From Candidatus Methanomethylicota archaeon (GTDB lineage: Archaea; Thermoproteota; Methanomethylicia; Culexarchaeales; Culexarchaeaceae), in contig JAJHRD010000001.1 of assembly GCA_020833005.1 (NCBI GenBank), positions 135,423 to 199,422 of the forward strand: a DNA stretch of 64,000 nt, written 5' to 3'. The notes below the pieces were generated by a model. It was not told where the DNA came from, searched no databases, and saw only the letters and a list, made by a program, of their open reading frames with translations. The position numbers and the translations under genes are program-made. Of this stretch, positions 19,734 to 29,620 are shown one piece after another. Each line of letters opens with the position of its first letter. The stretch's first letter is position 1.

Positions 19734-20237
19734 TTATTCTTCAATTATACGAATGTTCTCTTTAATAAATCTAGATAATATTTTTTCTGCAACATCCTTG
19801 GAAAACTTAAGTCGAGAAGTATCAGTTTTAGAAATTTTTACGTGATTTTCACAACTGCCATCTGGAAGCCATATGGTGTTAACGCTTTTTACCTTTACGG
19901 GAAATAATATTTGCTCTGCGAGTTGTCTAATGCTCATGGTTTTTTCTACTATTTTAACGTTCTTACCTAGTTTATGTTTCATTGTTAATGCAATCTTATT
20001 CCATGTGGTTTTTGGTATTTTACCTCCACTTCCTACAAGTAATATTATTGTGTCATCAGCATTTACAGCCTTATAAAAAGTGGAATTACGTAACTCTGGA
20101 AATCTATTTTCCAATTCAAGAAAAAGTTTGCTTATTTGAATATCAATGTCCTCTATTTCACCAGAATCTAATTTACTTTGACAACTTTTACATAAAATAC
20201 CACTTCTCAAACATATTATACAGATGGGTAGATTCAA
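19734..20237 (-). CDS. NusA-like transcription factor with N-terminal zinc knuckle and KH domain
   Basis: 167 residues. Cys6, Cys9, Cys16 and Cys19 (ICIICLRSGILCKSCQ) form a likely zinc knuckle followed by SKLDSGEIEDIDI, then a KH-like fold: VGSGGKIPKTTWNKIALTMKHKLGKNVKIVE. This is the TACK-type NusA relative, a short RNA-binding protein presumed to work with RNA polymerase. Just upstream of aspS on the same strand. Fold assignment is good; the biochemical role is inferred from the family name. Confidence 0.8.
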   Translation of the reverse strand: MNLPICIICLRSGILCKSCQSKLDSGEIEDIDIQISKLFLELENRFPELRNSTFYKAVNADDTIILLVGSGGKIPKTTWNKIALTMKHKLGKNVKIVEKTMSIRQLAEQILFPVKVKSVNTIWLPDGSCENHVKISKTDTSRLKFSKDVAEKILSRFIKENIRIIEE

Positions 20238-20403
20238 AGCCCATCCTCCACTTTTAAATACCTAGTTTAAAGAATACCGTTAAGAGAAATATATGTATTT
20301 TTGTTTTAATAAGGTTTCCAATAGCGAATACGTTAAGCAAAAATTAAAATATAGCAATATAAAATTATCAAGAAGACGTTTTACATTAATGTCGGTGATG
20401 GAA

Positions 20404-20883
20404 ATGAAGATGGATAAGGGAAAAATGTTTCTTACTGAGAAACAATATTCACTTCTATTAAAATTATATGAAAATTCAATAGAAACAACCATAAGGAGTG
20501 TTAATAAGTCTCAAAGCGAACTTGCTAACGAACTTGGAATAACAAGACAAGCATTAAGTGTACATTTAAGAAAGTTAAAAGAGAAGAACCTTGTCAGAAC
20601 GGGTAGAGGGTTTATAGATCTTACTGAAAAAGCACTTAACATTATTGAAGAAAAAGCTAATGAATCATTTGTAATAATTAAAGTTCAGCCACAAAAGAGA
20701 AACCAGGTATATGAACAAATAAGCAAAATATCTTGTTTGAAAAGAGCATATAGAGTGACTGGAGAAATTGATTTGATAGCTGTTGTAAATCAGTCGTCAC
20801 TTGATGAATTCTTAAAAGAAATATCAAAAATAGATGGGATAACATTCACTTCAGCTCATGTAGTCATTACAAAATTAAAATGA
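20404..20883 (+). CDS. Lrp/AsnC-like regulator: MarR-type HTH plus RAM domain
   Basis: DNA-binding regulator. HTH in SQSELANELGITRQALSVHLRKLKEKNLVRTG, followed by a C-terminal Lrp/AsnC ligand-binding (RAM) domain, VIIKVQPQKRNQVYEQISKI to TSAHVVITKLK, with the GEIDLIAVV core. The frame is open about 110 bases upstream but that stretch is low-complexity and unlike the family; ATG at 20404 (MKMDKGKMFL) is my choice, with ATG 20389 a close alternative. Target genes unknown; the nearest gene downstream is L40e. A lone RAM-domain protein occurs at 46.0 kb. Confidence 0.8.
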   Translation: MKMDKGKMFLTEKQYSLLLKLYENSIETTIRSVNKSQSELANELGITRQALSVHLRKLKEKNLVRTGRGFIDLTEKALNIIEEKANESFVIIKVQPQKRNQVYEQISKISCLKRAYRVTGEIDLIAVVNQSSLDEFLKEISKIDGITFTSAHVVITKLK

Positions 20884-20938
20884 GTACAACAAAGTTTTTA
20901 TTTACCTTTAATAGTTAATTCTAGACTAGGTGCATTGC

Positions 20939-21100
20939 ATGCCTATACAGGATCAAGAAGCCTTAAAAATTGCACAGCAAAAAAGGTTATTTTTCATGAT
21001 ATGCAGAGAATGTGGTGCTCGAAATCCACCTAATGCCACAAAATGTAGACGTTGCAAAAGGAAAAATTTAAGATGGAAGAAACGTGAACGATCAAAATAA
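20939..21100 (+). CDS. rpl40e: 50S ribosomal protein L40e
   Basis: A 53-residue ORF, short enough to be missed by length cut-offs: MPIQDQEALKIAQQKR, then a zinc finger CRECGARNP...CRRCKRKN (four cysteines, CxxC-x13-CxxC) and a very basic tail RWKKRERSK. This is archaeal L40e, homologous to the ribosomal half of eukaryotic ubiquitin-L40. Sits alone between the RAM-type regulator and a tRNA-Val gene. Confidence 0.95.
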   Translation: MPIQDQEALKIAQQKRLFFMICRECGARNPPNATKCRRCKRKNLRWKKRERSK

Positions 21101-21207
21101 CATTAAGATATAAGAGAAGATAGCGGTTATTTAGAGGAGAGATACACCATTATTATTTAACATTCAAAAATTAAATAAATAAAAGGAAAAGAAGAATTTA
21201 TAATTAT

Positions 21208-21281
21208 GGGCGGGTCGTCTAGCTGGTTAGGATACCGCCCTCACACGGCGGTGGTCCTGGGTTCGAATCCCAGCCCGCCCA
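21208..21281 (+). tRNA. tRNA-Val (CAC)
   Basis: Acceptor GGGCGGG/CCCGCCC, anticodon stem CCGCC/GGCGG with loop CTCACAC (anticodon CAC), T-arm CTGGG TTCGAAT CCCAG, discriminator A. CCA is not encoded. No intron. Confidence 0.96.
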
Positions 21282-21330
21282 TTTTGAATAAAGCGTAATT
21301 TAGATGAGTACAAGTACTACGTAACATTAC

Positions 21331-22590
21331 TTATATTGATATTTCTTCTCCAACTTCTGGTATAATTATGTCTTCAGCTATTTTTTCATCTTGAAGTATT
21401 ATCTTAAATTTTTCAAGTTTATTTTTCTCACCATGAACTAAGATGACCTTTTTTGCATTCGCCATTTTTATAGTATGTAGTAATTCCTTATTACCGCAAT
21501 GTGATGAAAAATCAAACCATTTTATTCTCGCATTTACTTTCTCAGTTTTCCCACCGAAATTATATACACCATTTTTCATTAGCATAGCTCCAGGAGTGTC
21601 TTCAACTTGATAGGAGACTAAGAAAATTGCATTTTTATGATCTTTTGCTGTCTTTTTTACATAAAATCGCACATTTCCTCCCTTAAGCATACCTGCAGGG
21701 GCTATTATGATCCCAGGTTCTTTACAAGCTTTCCTTCGCTCTGACCAACTGTTTACCCATATCGCCCGTTTATGGGCCTCTAACAATAGAGAGTAATCTC
21801 TAAAGAAGTCAGGATTATTCAAGAAAATGCTACTAGCGTCCTTTGCCATTCCATCGATGTATATTTTTCCCTTTACGTTGTATTGATGTAGTACACAGAG
21901 TATTTCTTGGGCGCGTCCAACCGAGAAAGCTGGTATGACTACAGTACCACCATTGCTCACTATTTCATTAACAGAATAGACAAAATCACGCTCAACCTTT
22001 GTCCTATCCTCATGATCAATTGTTGCATATGTTCCTTCAATAATTATTGCATCCAAATAAGGGATGTCTATTTGTGCACCATGTAACATTTTTGTACTTA
22101 TAACATTGAAGTCGCCAGTATATAGTATCTTTTTACCATCACCTTCTATGAAAAACATTGAACTTCCAGGTATGTGTCCTGCATTCAATAGTTGAATAGA
22201 TAGATCTTTTAACCTAAAATGGTCATTTATACTTACAGGTTTTGCTGATTTAATCATATTGGTTAGTTCTAAAGATTCGTATGGTAAATAATATGATGAT
22301 AATTTTATAAGATCTTTTATTAATAATTCACTTATTTCGACAGTAATTTTTGTTGTTATTAATCTTGGTTTTGTGGAAACATAGAAGATGGGTATTCCAC
22401 CAGAATGATCTAAATGAGCATGAGTAAGTAGTATAGCATCCAACTCCTTGCTAGAAATAGATATGGGAAATTTTGGTTCATTTTTAGATAAAGAAATACC
22501 ATAATCCATTAGTATATTGGAATTTGATGTAGTTAATTGTATTGCAGATCTTCCGATTTCTCCGGCTGCACCAAGTATATTTACTTTCAT
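21331..22590 (-). CDS. Beta-CASP metallo-beta-lactamase ribonuclease (aCPSF2-like)
   Basis: 419-residue metallo-beta-lactamase/beta-CASP nuclease without KH domains. Metal motif 2 THAHLDHSG, motif 3 NAGHIPGSS, motif 4 TGDFN, and beta-CASP blocks IPAFSVGRAQEI, APAGMLKGG and the C-terminal VHGEKNKL. This is the aCPSF2/COG1236 group with endo- or 5'-3' exonuclease activity in archaeal RNA turnover. A larger paralogue with KH domains (aCPSF1) is at 34.8 kb. Leaves 740 bases from the L40e gene with a tRNA-Val between. Confidence 0.92.
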   Translation of the reverse strand: MKVNILGAAGEIGRSAIQLTTSNSNILMDYGISLSKNEPKFPISISSKELDAILLTHAHLDHSGGIPIFYVSTKPRLITTKITVEISELLIKDLIKLSSYYLPYESLELTNMIKSAKPVSINDHFRLKDLSIQLLNAGHIPGSSMFFIEGDGKKILYTGDFNVISTKMLHGAQIDIPYLDAIIIEGTYATIDHEDRTKVERDFVYSVNEIVSNGGTVVIPAFSVGRAQEILCVLHQYNVKGKIYIDGMAKDASSIFLNNPDFFRDYSLLLEAHKRAIWVNSWSERRKACKEPGIIIAPAGMLKGGNVRFYVKKTAKDHKNAIFLVSYQVEDTPGAMLMKNGVYNFGGKTEKVNARIKWFDFSSHCGNKELLHTIKMANAKKVILVHGEKNKLEKFKIILQDEKIAEDIIIPEVGEEISI

Positions 22591-22704
22591 TTTTCACTTA
22601 CCCATCGATAATACGACCTACGTAACTAAGATAAGAAACAAGAATATAATATTTACGCTTTCTTTTTAATAATTTAAATTAAAATATAATGTTATTCTTA
22701 ATGT

Positions 22705-24318
22705 TCACAATTGGCTAATAGTTTTAATAATAGTGTCTGATGAAGGAAAACAATTAACGAACACTTTCAATTTAATGTTTTTGTTTTTCAAAAGTTTAAC
22801 TATCTTCTTCATGGAAATTCTTGTAATCGTCGTCGTGTCAAAAAGCACCACTGCTTTATCATAGTTGCTTTTATTTAACACTATTTTTAATGCTGATATT
22901 ACTGTCTCCTCCGACTCAACGCTTGTTTTAAGTGCTTTTTCATATTGAGAAAGAGGGTAAACGTTAATCAGCTCTAATGGGATTATTCCAAATGGAGGGC
23001 CATAAATGCATATGTGAATACCACTTATTAAAGGATTGTTATCGTTTGATAACGTTAGAAATCGCTTTAGTAAGGATAATGAATATTTACGTGATTTTTC
23101 ACCTTTGTCTGGTATGAGTATTAATGTAGTCTTATCTGGGAATGATATATTTTTCTTTAACTTTATTAAATGCCTTGTAACTTCGGGTCTTATAAGTCCT
23201 TCTGAGGAGGTATAGAAAATACCTCGAGTTACACTTTTAATTACTGGATCATGTTTTTCGATAAGAAATTTATATTTTTTCAATTTGAGCAAAGCATTAA
23301 AAAGTCTTGGATGAAATTTTGATTTTGCTTCTATGAGTTCCCATAGACGTCCTTCATAAATTGCTTGCTTTATTTGATTAATCTCATTACATATAACCCA
23401 TAAATTGTGTTTAGCCAGTAATTTTTCACGTTCAAATTTGTTCATCTCCAGTAAATCATTAACTTCATATTTTTTACAAACATCGCAAAAACAAGGGAAA
23501 TATCTGAGATTAGATAATTTAATAGTTCCATAAGATGTTATATAACGATCGTCTTTTGCAAAAAGAGCGTATGATGCTGAATCGAAGGTATCACATCCTA
23601 ATGCCACTAGAAATGGTAGTAATATAGGATGACCAGCTCCGAATAGATGTAGAGGGCCATCTTTTGGCAAAGACATTTTTATGGTCATAATAATATCAAC
23701 AAGATCTTCAAAAGCATAACTTTTCATATATTGTGTTGGCCCGCCTACACCATACATTTTAATTGAAGGTATTTGACTCATTTTTATTGCACATTCTTTA
23801 ACCAAATCTAAGTACCTACCTCCTTGTATTGGTCCAACCCAAAGTATGTCGTCCTTTGTTTTCTTCTTTTCCAATATCATAGCATTATTTAAGGTAGCAA
23901 GAACTGTTCTTTCAGCTTCAATTTTTGTGTGAGTTCTTAATGTAGGGATATCTAAAATGACAGAAATGTCACTATTTAACTTTTCTTGAAAAACTATCGC
24001 TTCTTCAGAATTAAAAGATATATTGCCATAACTTAATATTTGATAAGCGCCAGAATCTGTCATTATTATCCCATCAAAATTTAATAGGAGATGAATGTCA
24101 TTCATACGTATAATTCCCTTTTCCATTGCTTGCTTTATTAAGTATGAGTTTACCATTAATTGATTTATTTTAAAGTGTTCTTTGATAATTGTCGTATCAA
24201 TGATATTTTTTACAGGGTCAATTACTGGAAAAAATGCGGGAGTATTTAATATTCCACTTTTTGTCTTTATTTTGCCGATTCTACCCATTAAATCTCGATC
24301 TACGATTTCAAATGACAT
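22705..24318 (-). CDS. tgtA: tRNA-guanine(15) transglycosylase (archaeosine synthesis), no PUA domain
   Basis: Swaps G15 of tRNA for preQ0 in archaeosine biosynthesis. Catalytic barrel with ILMTDSGAYQILSYG (general Asp), GVGGPTQY, nucleophile region GCDTFDSASYALFAKD and zinc ligands CFCDVC...H (near 275-305). The C-terminal part (residues 340-537) resembles the DUF5591/C1 region of archaeal TGT, but the protein ends near 537 without the PUA domain found in Pyrococcus-type enzymes (about 580 residues). The ATG abuts the stop of the SmAP3 gene, so the two are in one operon. Confidence 0.93.
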   Translation of the reverse strand: MSFEIVDRDLMGRIGKIKTKSGILNTPAFFPVIDPVKNIIDTTIIKEHFKINQLMVNSYLIKQAMEKGIIRMNDIHLLLNFDGIIMTDSGAYQILSYGNISFNSEEAIVFQEKLNSDISVILDIPTLRTHTKIEAERTVLATLNNAMILEKKKTKDDILWVGPIQGGRYLDLVKECAIKMSQIPSIKMYGVGGPTQYMKSYAFEDLVDIIMTIKMSLPKDGPLHLFGAGHPILLPFLVALGCDTFDSASYALFAKDDRYITSYGTIKLSNLRYFPCFCDVCKKYEVNDLLEMNKFEREKLLAKHNLWVICNEINQIKQAIYEGRLWELIEAKSKFHPRLFNALLKLKKYKFLIEKHDPVIKSVTRGIFYTSSEGLIRPEVTRHLIKLKKNISFPDKTTLILIPDKGEKSRKYSLSLLKRFLTLSNDNNPLISGIHICIYGPPFGIIPLELINVYPLSQYEKALKTSVESEETVISALKIVLNKSNYDKAVVLFDTTTITRISMKKIVKLLKNKNIKLKVFVNCFPSSDTIIKTISQL

Positions 24319-24762
24319 TTAAGTTTCACTTTTCTCCTTCTCTTGCACAAATTGTTCATATACCTTTTTTACTTTTTCCGCTATCAAACCACTTCCTTCA
24401 ATAACCCCATCTTCAGTTACTCTCACTTTATCCATAACAATTATTACACCAGCATCTTCAAGCAATGTCACATTATTTGGAAATAGTTTTTCTAATCGTT
24501 GAGCCAACCCTCTCAGATCGAATGGTTCTTCCTCCCTTATTATTTCGGAAATAACTTCCCCCCTTATTAGTATTCTTGCGTAACTATTATTTTCTTCGTC
24601 TTTTGCGTTTGAAAGAATTATGTTTAATGAGCTTGGATCATACCCCACAAGTTTTCCACGAAATTTCTTACTATGAATCGTTCTCACACTTACATTTTTA
24701 TCTAGCAGAGATGCAAGCTCTTTCAAATATCTTGCCATACTTGGAGTAACTGGGCTGCTCAT
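24319..24762 (-). CDS. Lsm/Sm-like protein with C-terminal domain (SmAP3 type)
   Basis: 147 residues: an Sm fold in 1-75 (LLDKNVSVRTIHSKKFRGKLVGYDPSSLNIILSNAKDE ... ILIRGEVI, broken here to name Sm1 and Sm2 motifs) followed by a C-terminal alpha/beta extension (LRGLAQRLEKLFPNNVTLLED to VYEQFVQ). This two-domain arrangement is SmAP3, described for crenarchaeal Pyrobaculum. Single-domain SmAP1 is at 37.3 kb. Directly adjoining tgtA downstream suggests involvement in tRNA or RNA metabolism. ATG at 24762 has GGAATTG upstream. Confidence 0.87.
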   Translation of the reverse strand: MSSPVTPSMARYLKELASLLDKNVSVRTIHSKKFRGKLVGYDPSSLNIILSNAKDEENNSYARILIRGEVISEIIREEEPFDLRGLAQRLEKLFPNNVTLLEDAGVIIVMDKVRVTEDGVIEGSGLIAEKVKKVYEQFVQEKEKSET

Positions 24763-25004
24763 CCAACAATTCCTCCAGAAATAAATCTAAAAAACAGTGA
24801 TTTATTTATTTTTGTTTTATACCTTATCAGATGATGTTTAAACTATTACAATAATAATTTCACTTTCATGAAACACTCACATACACAATATAATATAGTT
24901 AAAATGTATATTTAAAACAATTGATTATACAAATATTGATACAAAATATACAATATTGTAAGAAAAAATTTATTACGTTATAAATGATTATAATTTTGAA
25001 CATT

Positions 25005-26000
25005 ATGGAAAATGAAGAAAAAGTTATGAAATGTAAAGAGTGCGGTGGTAGGCTAATAGTTTCAGACTATGGAGAATTAGTATGTTCAGAATGTGGTCTT
25101 GTCCATGAAAAAATATACCTTCAACCATTATTTGAAATAGAACCGCTATCTGACTTTTCTGCTGTTGAAAAACTTTACGTAAATCCTGATGGAAAACCTT
25201 TAAGAAAGGAAGATTTAGGTTCCACATTTATTCATATAAACGGGAAACTTAAAGATAATAAGGGAAAGGAAATAAATAAACAGCGTTTTTTCAGATTAAA
25301 AAGGATAAACACCATTTATGTTAAAAAACACGATAAGAGTATTGATGCAGTTATGACTTTACTTAGAGTATGTTCACTGCTAAATATTCCAAAAAGTGTT
25401 TATGAGAGAGCAGGATACATTTGTAATAAGATATTGAGTGGTAGGAGAAGAGTGGGTACAACGTATCAATTAGCGGCAGCATCATTAATTATAGCATCTA
25501 GAGAGCATAAATATCCCTTAACTTTAAAAGATGTCATAAGAATTTTCCGCGAATTAGGACATAAGGTTTCAGCAAAATCTATAATGCGAATAACTTCCGA
25601 AATTTTAAATGAGCTTTCCATAAAAACTATAGCTATAGAACCTAAAGATTATATGACTAGGATAATGAATATTTTAAAAAGTAATATAGAGATTAATAGA
25701 AGAGTCATTTATTTTACTGGCAGAAGAGTGGAAGAGTATTATAATCGTTTAATGAATTACTCTCTTTCAATATATGAAAGAATAGATGAAAAATTTAGAA
25801 TTGGGAAAAACCCATATCTTTTGGCAGTATCTATTGTTTATATTGCAGATAAACTGGTGTGCAAGGAGTTAAACTGTCAACCTATTCTGTCCCAAAAATT
25901 AGTTTCTGAAGTTTTGGGTTCAACACAATACACTCTTAGACAGCATATGAAATATTTGAATAAAGTGGTAAAAATTGAGGGAAATTATGACACTAATTAA
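25005..26000 (+). CDS. Divergent transcription factor B (TFB/TFIIB-like)
   Basis: TFB homologue of about 331 residues. N-terminal zinc ribbon with Cys10, Cys13, Cys27, Cys30 (CKEC...CSEC), a linker retaining RKEDLGSTFIH, then two cyclin-like repeats (about 95-190 and 195-300). The B-reader segment is poorly conserved, and the second cyclin fold is unlike general TFBs, so this is probably a specialised paralogue, not the housekeeping factor. An AT-rich TTTATTAC lies about 30 bases before the ATG and there is no ribosome site, so the mRNA is likely leaderless. It sits 42 bases before the pilus operon, same strand, which suggests dedicated control. Confidence 0.88.
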   Translation: MENEEKVMKCKECGGRLIVSDYGELVCSECGLVHEKIYLQPLFEIEPLSDFSAVEKLYVNPDGKPLRKEDLGSTFIHINGKLKDNKGKEINKQRFFRLKRINTIYVKKHDKSIDAVMTLLRVCSLLNIPKSVYERAGYICNKILSGRRRVGTTYQLAAASLIIASREHKYPLTLKDVIRIFRELGHKVSAKSIMRITSEILNELSIKTIAIEPKDYMTRIMNILKSNIEINRRVIYFTGRRVEEYYNRLMNYSLSIYERIDEKFRIGKNPYLLAVSIVYIADKLVCKELNCQPILSQKLVSEVLGSTQYTLRQHMKYLNKVVKIEGNYDTN

Positions 26001-26042
26001 CTGCTAATTTATGACAAGCATTAAAATATAAAACCGACACTA

Positions 26043-28004
26043 TTGATAAAGGGTTTGGAAGCACTATTTAAACCTCCGAGAGTAGTTTATGTACAGCGAA
26101 AAAGCGTTATAATTTCATTTTGTAGTGAAATGAGAATTGATGAGAATATCACATATGGCGACTTTTTCAGCAACCTAACATTAATGTTGAGTTCATTAAT
26201 GCCAATATATCACTATAACTTGAATCTAATAGATATAAAGAACATAAGCAGTTATTTAAGAAAAGATATTTCTAAATATGCGGAATTGTTGTCCAAAATA
26301 CGTTTTTCAGAAAAAAGCACTCTAAATTCAATTTTCAAAACAAATTTGAAGGATAAATTTCAAATTTACCCAATCGCAGGAATATTCTTCAATCCACCAC
26401 TCAACGATCATGAAGAAAAAATTGTAAAGAAAGAAATGGGAGAATTGCCAAAGGATATCAAGAGGTTAATAGAAAGACTTATACTTTATTCAAGTATTTT
26501 TAAGAAAATAACTAAAAAATGTGAATCAGAAAAGAAGGAAGACGCTTTATTGACTGAGAAAAAGGATGTAAACGGATATACCGTCAATATTTTTAATATC
26601 AATAAATATACAGATAAAGAAATGGCGAAAACTTATTATAATATTAAAATTAATTATTTAGACGTAAGGCTAATACCAGCCATATGGTGTTTAACAACAT
26701 TTTTAGAACTCAATGTTCCAAAAAATGACGTAAAATTTGGTCCAGGATTTATTGAAGAATTGATGAAATATAGGGAAAATGTTGCAAGGAAAATATTAAG
26801 GGAATACTTCATCGAAATACCAGAAAATTTACATGAAAAAATATGTGTTATATCAAATCTAGCAGCTATGGGCATGTTTAAATTAGCACCTTTCTTCTTA
26901 GATGACAATATAGAGGAAATTTATATTGACGCCCCTAGAAAGAACATATATTTGGATCATAGTGAATGGGGAAGATGTGAAACAAGGATATCATTAGATG
27001 AAAGTGAAATAAGGTGTTTAGCAACATACGTAAAAGCCGAAAGTGGTTTACCATTAGATTATTCTTCACCTACGATAAAAACAGATTTAAATACTAAACT
27101 TTTTAAATTAAGAATAACTATTGATGCCCATCCCCTAATAGATACAGACTATGCACTTATTATTAGAAAATTTAGGAAAACACCTTTAACAATAATCGAC
27201 TTGCTAAGAAATGGAACACTTACAGTAGATGCTCTTGCCTACCTTTTGATAGCTTTATTCCATAAACGTAATATTCTTGTTATTGGGGAACCATCCTCTG
27301 GAAAAACAACTTTGATAAATGCATTAGATATGGTTACACCATCGTATTGGAGGAGAATATCTGTGGAAGAAGTTGTTGAAAGTTTGAATTTAATAGATTA
27401 TGGTAAACACGATGTTAAGTATAGGATAGACCCATTTGATCGTGACCAGTCCAGTAAGAGGAGATTTATGGAAACCATCAAGCTACTACATAGATCGCCA
27501 AATTACATATTTTTTGGAGAGCTCTTAACGCCAGAACATGTTTCAATATTTCTCCAATCATTAGAGGCAGGGTTGCATGGCATCCAAACGACCCACGCCA
27601 CTTCTCCTGAAGCATTAATAAGAAAGTGGATACTTCACTACAAGTTACCTATTCAATCAATAGAAAATTTGGATGTAATAGTGCATATGAAGAGGATATT
27701 GTCGTATAGTGAAAATAAAAGATTTGTATATAGGATAGTTGAACCTATTGTTGATGATAATGAAGGGGAATATAGAGTTGAATTATCGAACTTATTCATT
27801 TATGATGGAAGCTTAAAATTAGTTAGAGATCTAAAAGACTCATGGGTATTTAAAAAAATAGTGAAAGAAGAACAGATACCTATTGAAGATCTTTGTGAAG
27901 AATATGTAGCATTCAAACAATTGATAAACCAACTTTTCACGATAGGCGGCGAAGCAACGAGTATAATTCGAGCATTTGATAAAATGATAAATTCAAGAAT
28001 ATGA
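26043..28004 (+). CDS. Type II/IV secretion (type IV pilus) ATPase, TadA/FlaI-like
   Basis: 653-residue hexameric secretion ATPase powering pilus assembly. The C-terminal RecA core has Walker A GEPSSGKTT near 415, an Asp-box-like region, Walker B IFFGELL near 487 and the His box QTTHATSPEA near 515. Before it lies a GspE-type N-domain ending in FFLDDNIEEIYIDAP. The first 230 residues are an unusual, lysine-rich extension unlike FlaI. TTG start at 26043 is the first in frame. Followed at 18 bases by two membrane genes and a prepilin. Confidence 0.9.
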   Translation: MIKGLEALFKPPRVVYVQRKSVIISFCSEMRIDENITYGDFFSNLTLMLSSLMPIYHYNLNLIDIKNISSYLRKDISKYAELLSKIRFSEKSTLNSIFKTNLKDKFQIYPIAGIFFNPPLNDHEEKIVKKEMGELPKDIKRLIERLILYSSIFKKITKKCESEKKEDALLTEKKDVNGYTVNIFNINKYTDKEMAKTYYNIKINYLDVRLIPAIWCLTTFLELNVPKNDVKFGPGFIEELMKYRENVARKILREYFIEIPENLHEKICVISNLAAMGMFKLAPFFLDDNIEEIYIDAPRKNIYLDHSEWGRCETRISLDESEIRCLATYVKAESGLPLDYSSPTIKTDLNTKLFKLRITIDAHPLIDTDYALIIRKFRKTPLTIIDLLRNGTLTVDALAYLLIALFHKRNILVIGEPSSGKTTLINALDMVTPSYWRRISVEEVVESLNLIDYGKHDVKYRIDPFDRDQSSKRRFMETIKLLHRSPNYIFFGELLTPEHVSIFLQSLEAGLHGIQTTHATSPEALIRKWILHYKLPIQSIENLDVIVHMKRILSYSENKRFVYRIVEPIVDDNEGEYRVELSNLFIYDGSLKLVRDLKDSWVFKKIVKEEQIPIEDLCEEYVAFKQLINQLFTIGGEATSIIRAFDKMINSRI

Positions 28005-28022
28005 TTTTAGGGAGGGAAACCA

Positions 28023-28859
28023 ATGTTTTTTAAGGTTTTTTCATCATTTCGATTACCATTTTTCAAAAAATTATTAAAAAAATGTGTTCCTCAACTATTC
28101 AGTGATTCTATTGATTTCTTGAAAAATAAATACGGAAAAATTGAGGTGACATCAGAAGATGTTTACGCAAACATAATAGTTTCTTTACTAATAATTTCGA
28201 TAGTAGTACTGTTTTTAAGCATCAATTTTGTTAAGGACATCATGATCTCATTCATGATAACTTTATTTTCTGTCATTTGCATTTACATCTCAATATATTA
28301 TGAAATCATCGGGGAATATGATCAAGACAATTTTTTGATACATATATACAAGTTCATGGTATTTAGGGATATTATGTTGATTTATAAATCCACAAACTCT
28401 ATTTTCGAGGCTGTAAATTTTGTTGCTTCTGAAAGTTATCCAATAATTTCGGCTAATTTTGAAGTAATACTTAAAAACATTATTAATGGATTAGATCCAG
28501 AAGATTTTTCAAGTGAAGAAGCATATTTGAAGCCCATCACTCTGTTGCTAAACGAAATGTTGGTAAATGTGAAAAATGCTGATAAAAGTAAGGGCTACAT
28601 GTCAACAAAAGATTTGTTGAATTTGTATGAAAAAGTTTTTTCCAAAATAGAAGCATATTGTTTATTTCTGTTATTTATTGGAATGTTACTCCCATTATCG
28701 TTGATGTTCACTATCCCATATCTTAGTAAATTTTCCCCGATAAATGTTGTAATACCACTATTCATTTTACTCCAGATTGTAAGCTTAACAGTAATGTCGA
28801 GAATTGTATCATCGAATATTTACATTACATTGGGAGGGAAAAGTCATGAAAAATTATGA
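28023..28859 (+). CDS. Type II secretion F-domain (TadC/FlaJ-like) membrane protein 1
   Basis: 278 residues; pilus platform protein in the membrane. Two N-terminal TM segments at about 55-75 and 82-102, a soluble region with NSIFEAVNFVASESYPIISANFEVIL (T2SF fold) in the middle, then two C-terminal TM segments near 215-235 and 242-265. GGGAGGG lies eight bases before the ATG at 28023. It overlaps the next gene by 14 bases. In archaeal systems the platform is often one FlaJ protein of about 500 residues; here it is split in two shorter ones. Confidence 0.85.
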   Translation: MFFKVFSSFRLPFFKKLLKKCVPQLFSDSIDFLKNKYGKIEVTSEDVYANIIVSLLIISIVVLFLSINFVKDIMISFMITLFSVICIYISIYYEIIGEYDQDNFLIHIYKFMVFRDIMLIYKSTNSIFEAVNFVASESYPIISANFEVILKNIINGLDPEDFSSEEAYLKPITLLLNEMLVNVKNADKSKGYMSTKDLLNLYEKVFSKIEAYCLFLLFIGMLLPLSLMFTIPYLSKFSPINVVIPLFILLQIVSLTVMSRIVSSNIYITLGGKSHEKL

Positions 28860-29592
28860 TGTTACATTAATATTATTAATATCGTTAGCCATTATTTCTA
28901 TTATATTTTTTGTAAAAAAGAAAAAGATTAGGAAGAAAGTTAATATTATGGAAAGTTTAAGTGAAAATATTAAACTTGAAAAATTCATTACATTATTTAT
29001 AAATAATTTAAAGACTGATAGGAGTGCAGAGTGGTCACTACTATCTACTTTAAAAGAATATCCTGAAAATGATATTAGGCAATTAATACTACAAAACATT
29101 ACAGTAGGATCCTCTATTGAAGAAATTTTTGAGAATTTGTCGAATGTTTTTTCTATGGAAGAAAGTAAACGAATGTTAAGAATGATTTCGAGACTGATTT
29201 CATACAACTTAAAATATTTCACAGATTTTATTTCTCCTGATATATTAGATTATGTAAGGGAGTCCATTCGATTGAAAAATCATGTAGAATCATTACTATT
29301 CAGAACGAGAATTAAGGTATTGGTGCTCTCATTTTCTCTATCAGCGGTTTTAGCATTTTTCTTAAAAATTTTACCATTTATTTTAACATTTATTATTAGT
29401 GGAAATACCACTTTAGTCAGTATAGATGCTTTATCATCGCTTATTTTCTATTCATTCCTTATAGCATTGCTGTACGACACATACATAGTTTCAAGGACTG
29501 TTTTTTATTCTCATAGTATTTTGTTGTCAATGCTTTCGGCGCTAACTTTTATTTTCCTATACATTTCCCTTCCAAACATATTTAGTATTTAA
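28846..29592 (+). CDS. Type II secretion F-domain-like membrane protein 2
   Basis: About 248 residues. N-terminal TM YDVTLILLISLAIISIIFFV, a cytoplasmic region (MESLSENI to LLFRTRIKV), then two or three TM spans in the C-terminal 90 residues. Divergent from protein 1, but the layout and position suggest the second half of a TadB/TadC-type platform. GGGAGGG at 28832-28838 places the start at the ATG at 28846 rather than at 28804. Overlap with the preceding gene by 14 bases means coupled translation. Confidence 0.78.
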   Translation: MKNYDVTLILLISLAIISIIFFVKKKKIRKKVNIMESLSENIKLEKFITLFINNLKTDRSAEWSLLSTLKEYPENDIRQLILQNITVGSSIEEIFENLSNVFSMEESKRMLRMISRLISYNLKYFTDFISPDILDYVRESIRLKNHVESLLFRTRIKVLVLSFSLSAVLAFFLKILPFILTFIISGNTTLVSIDALSSLIFYSFLIALLYDTYIVSRTVFYSHSILLSMLSALTFIFLYISLPNIFSI

Positions 29593-29620
29593 ATACTATA
29601 GGAAATCTTCAAAATAGGGG

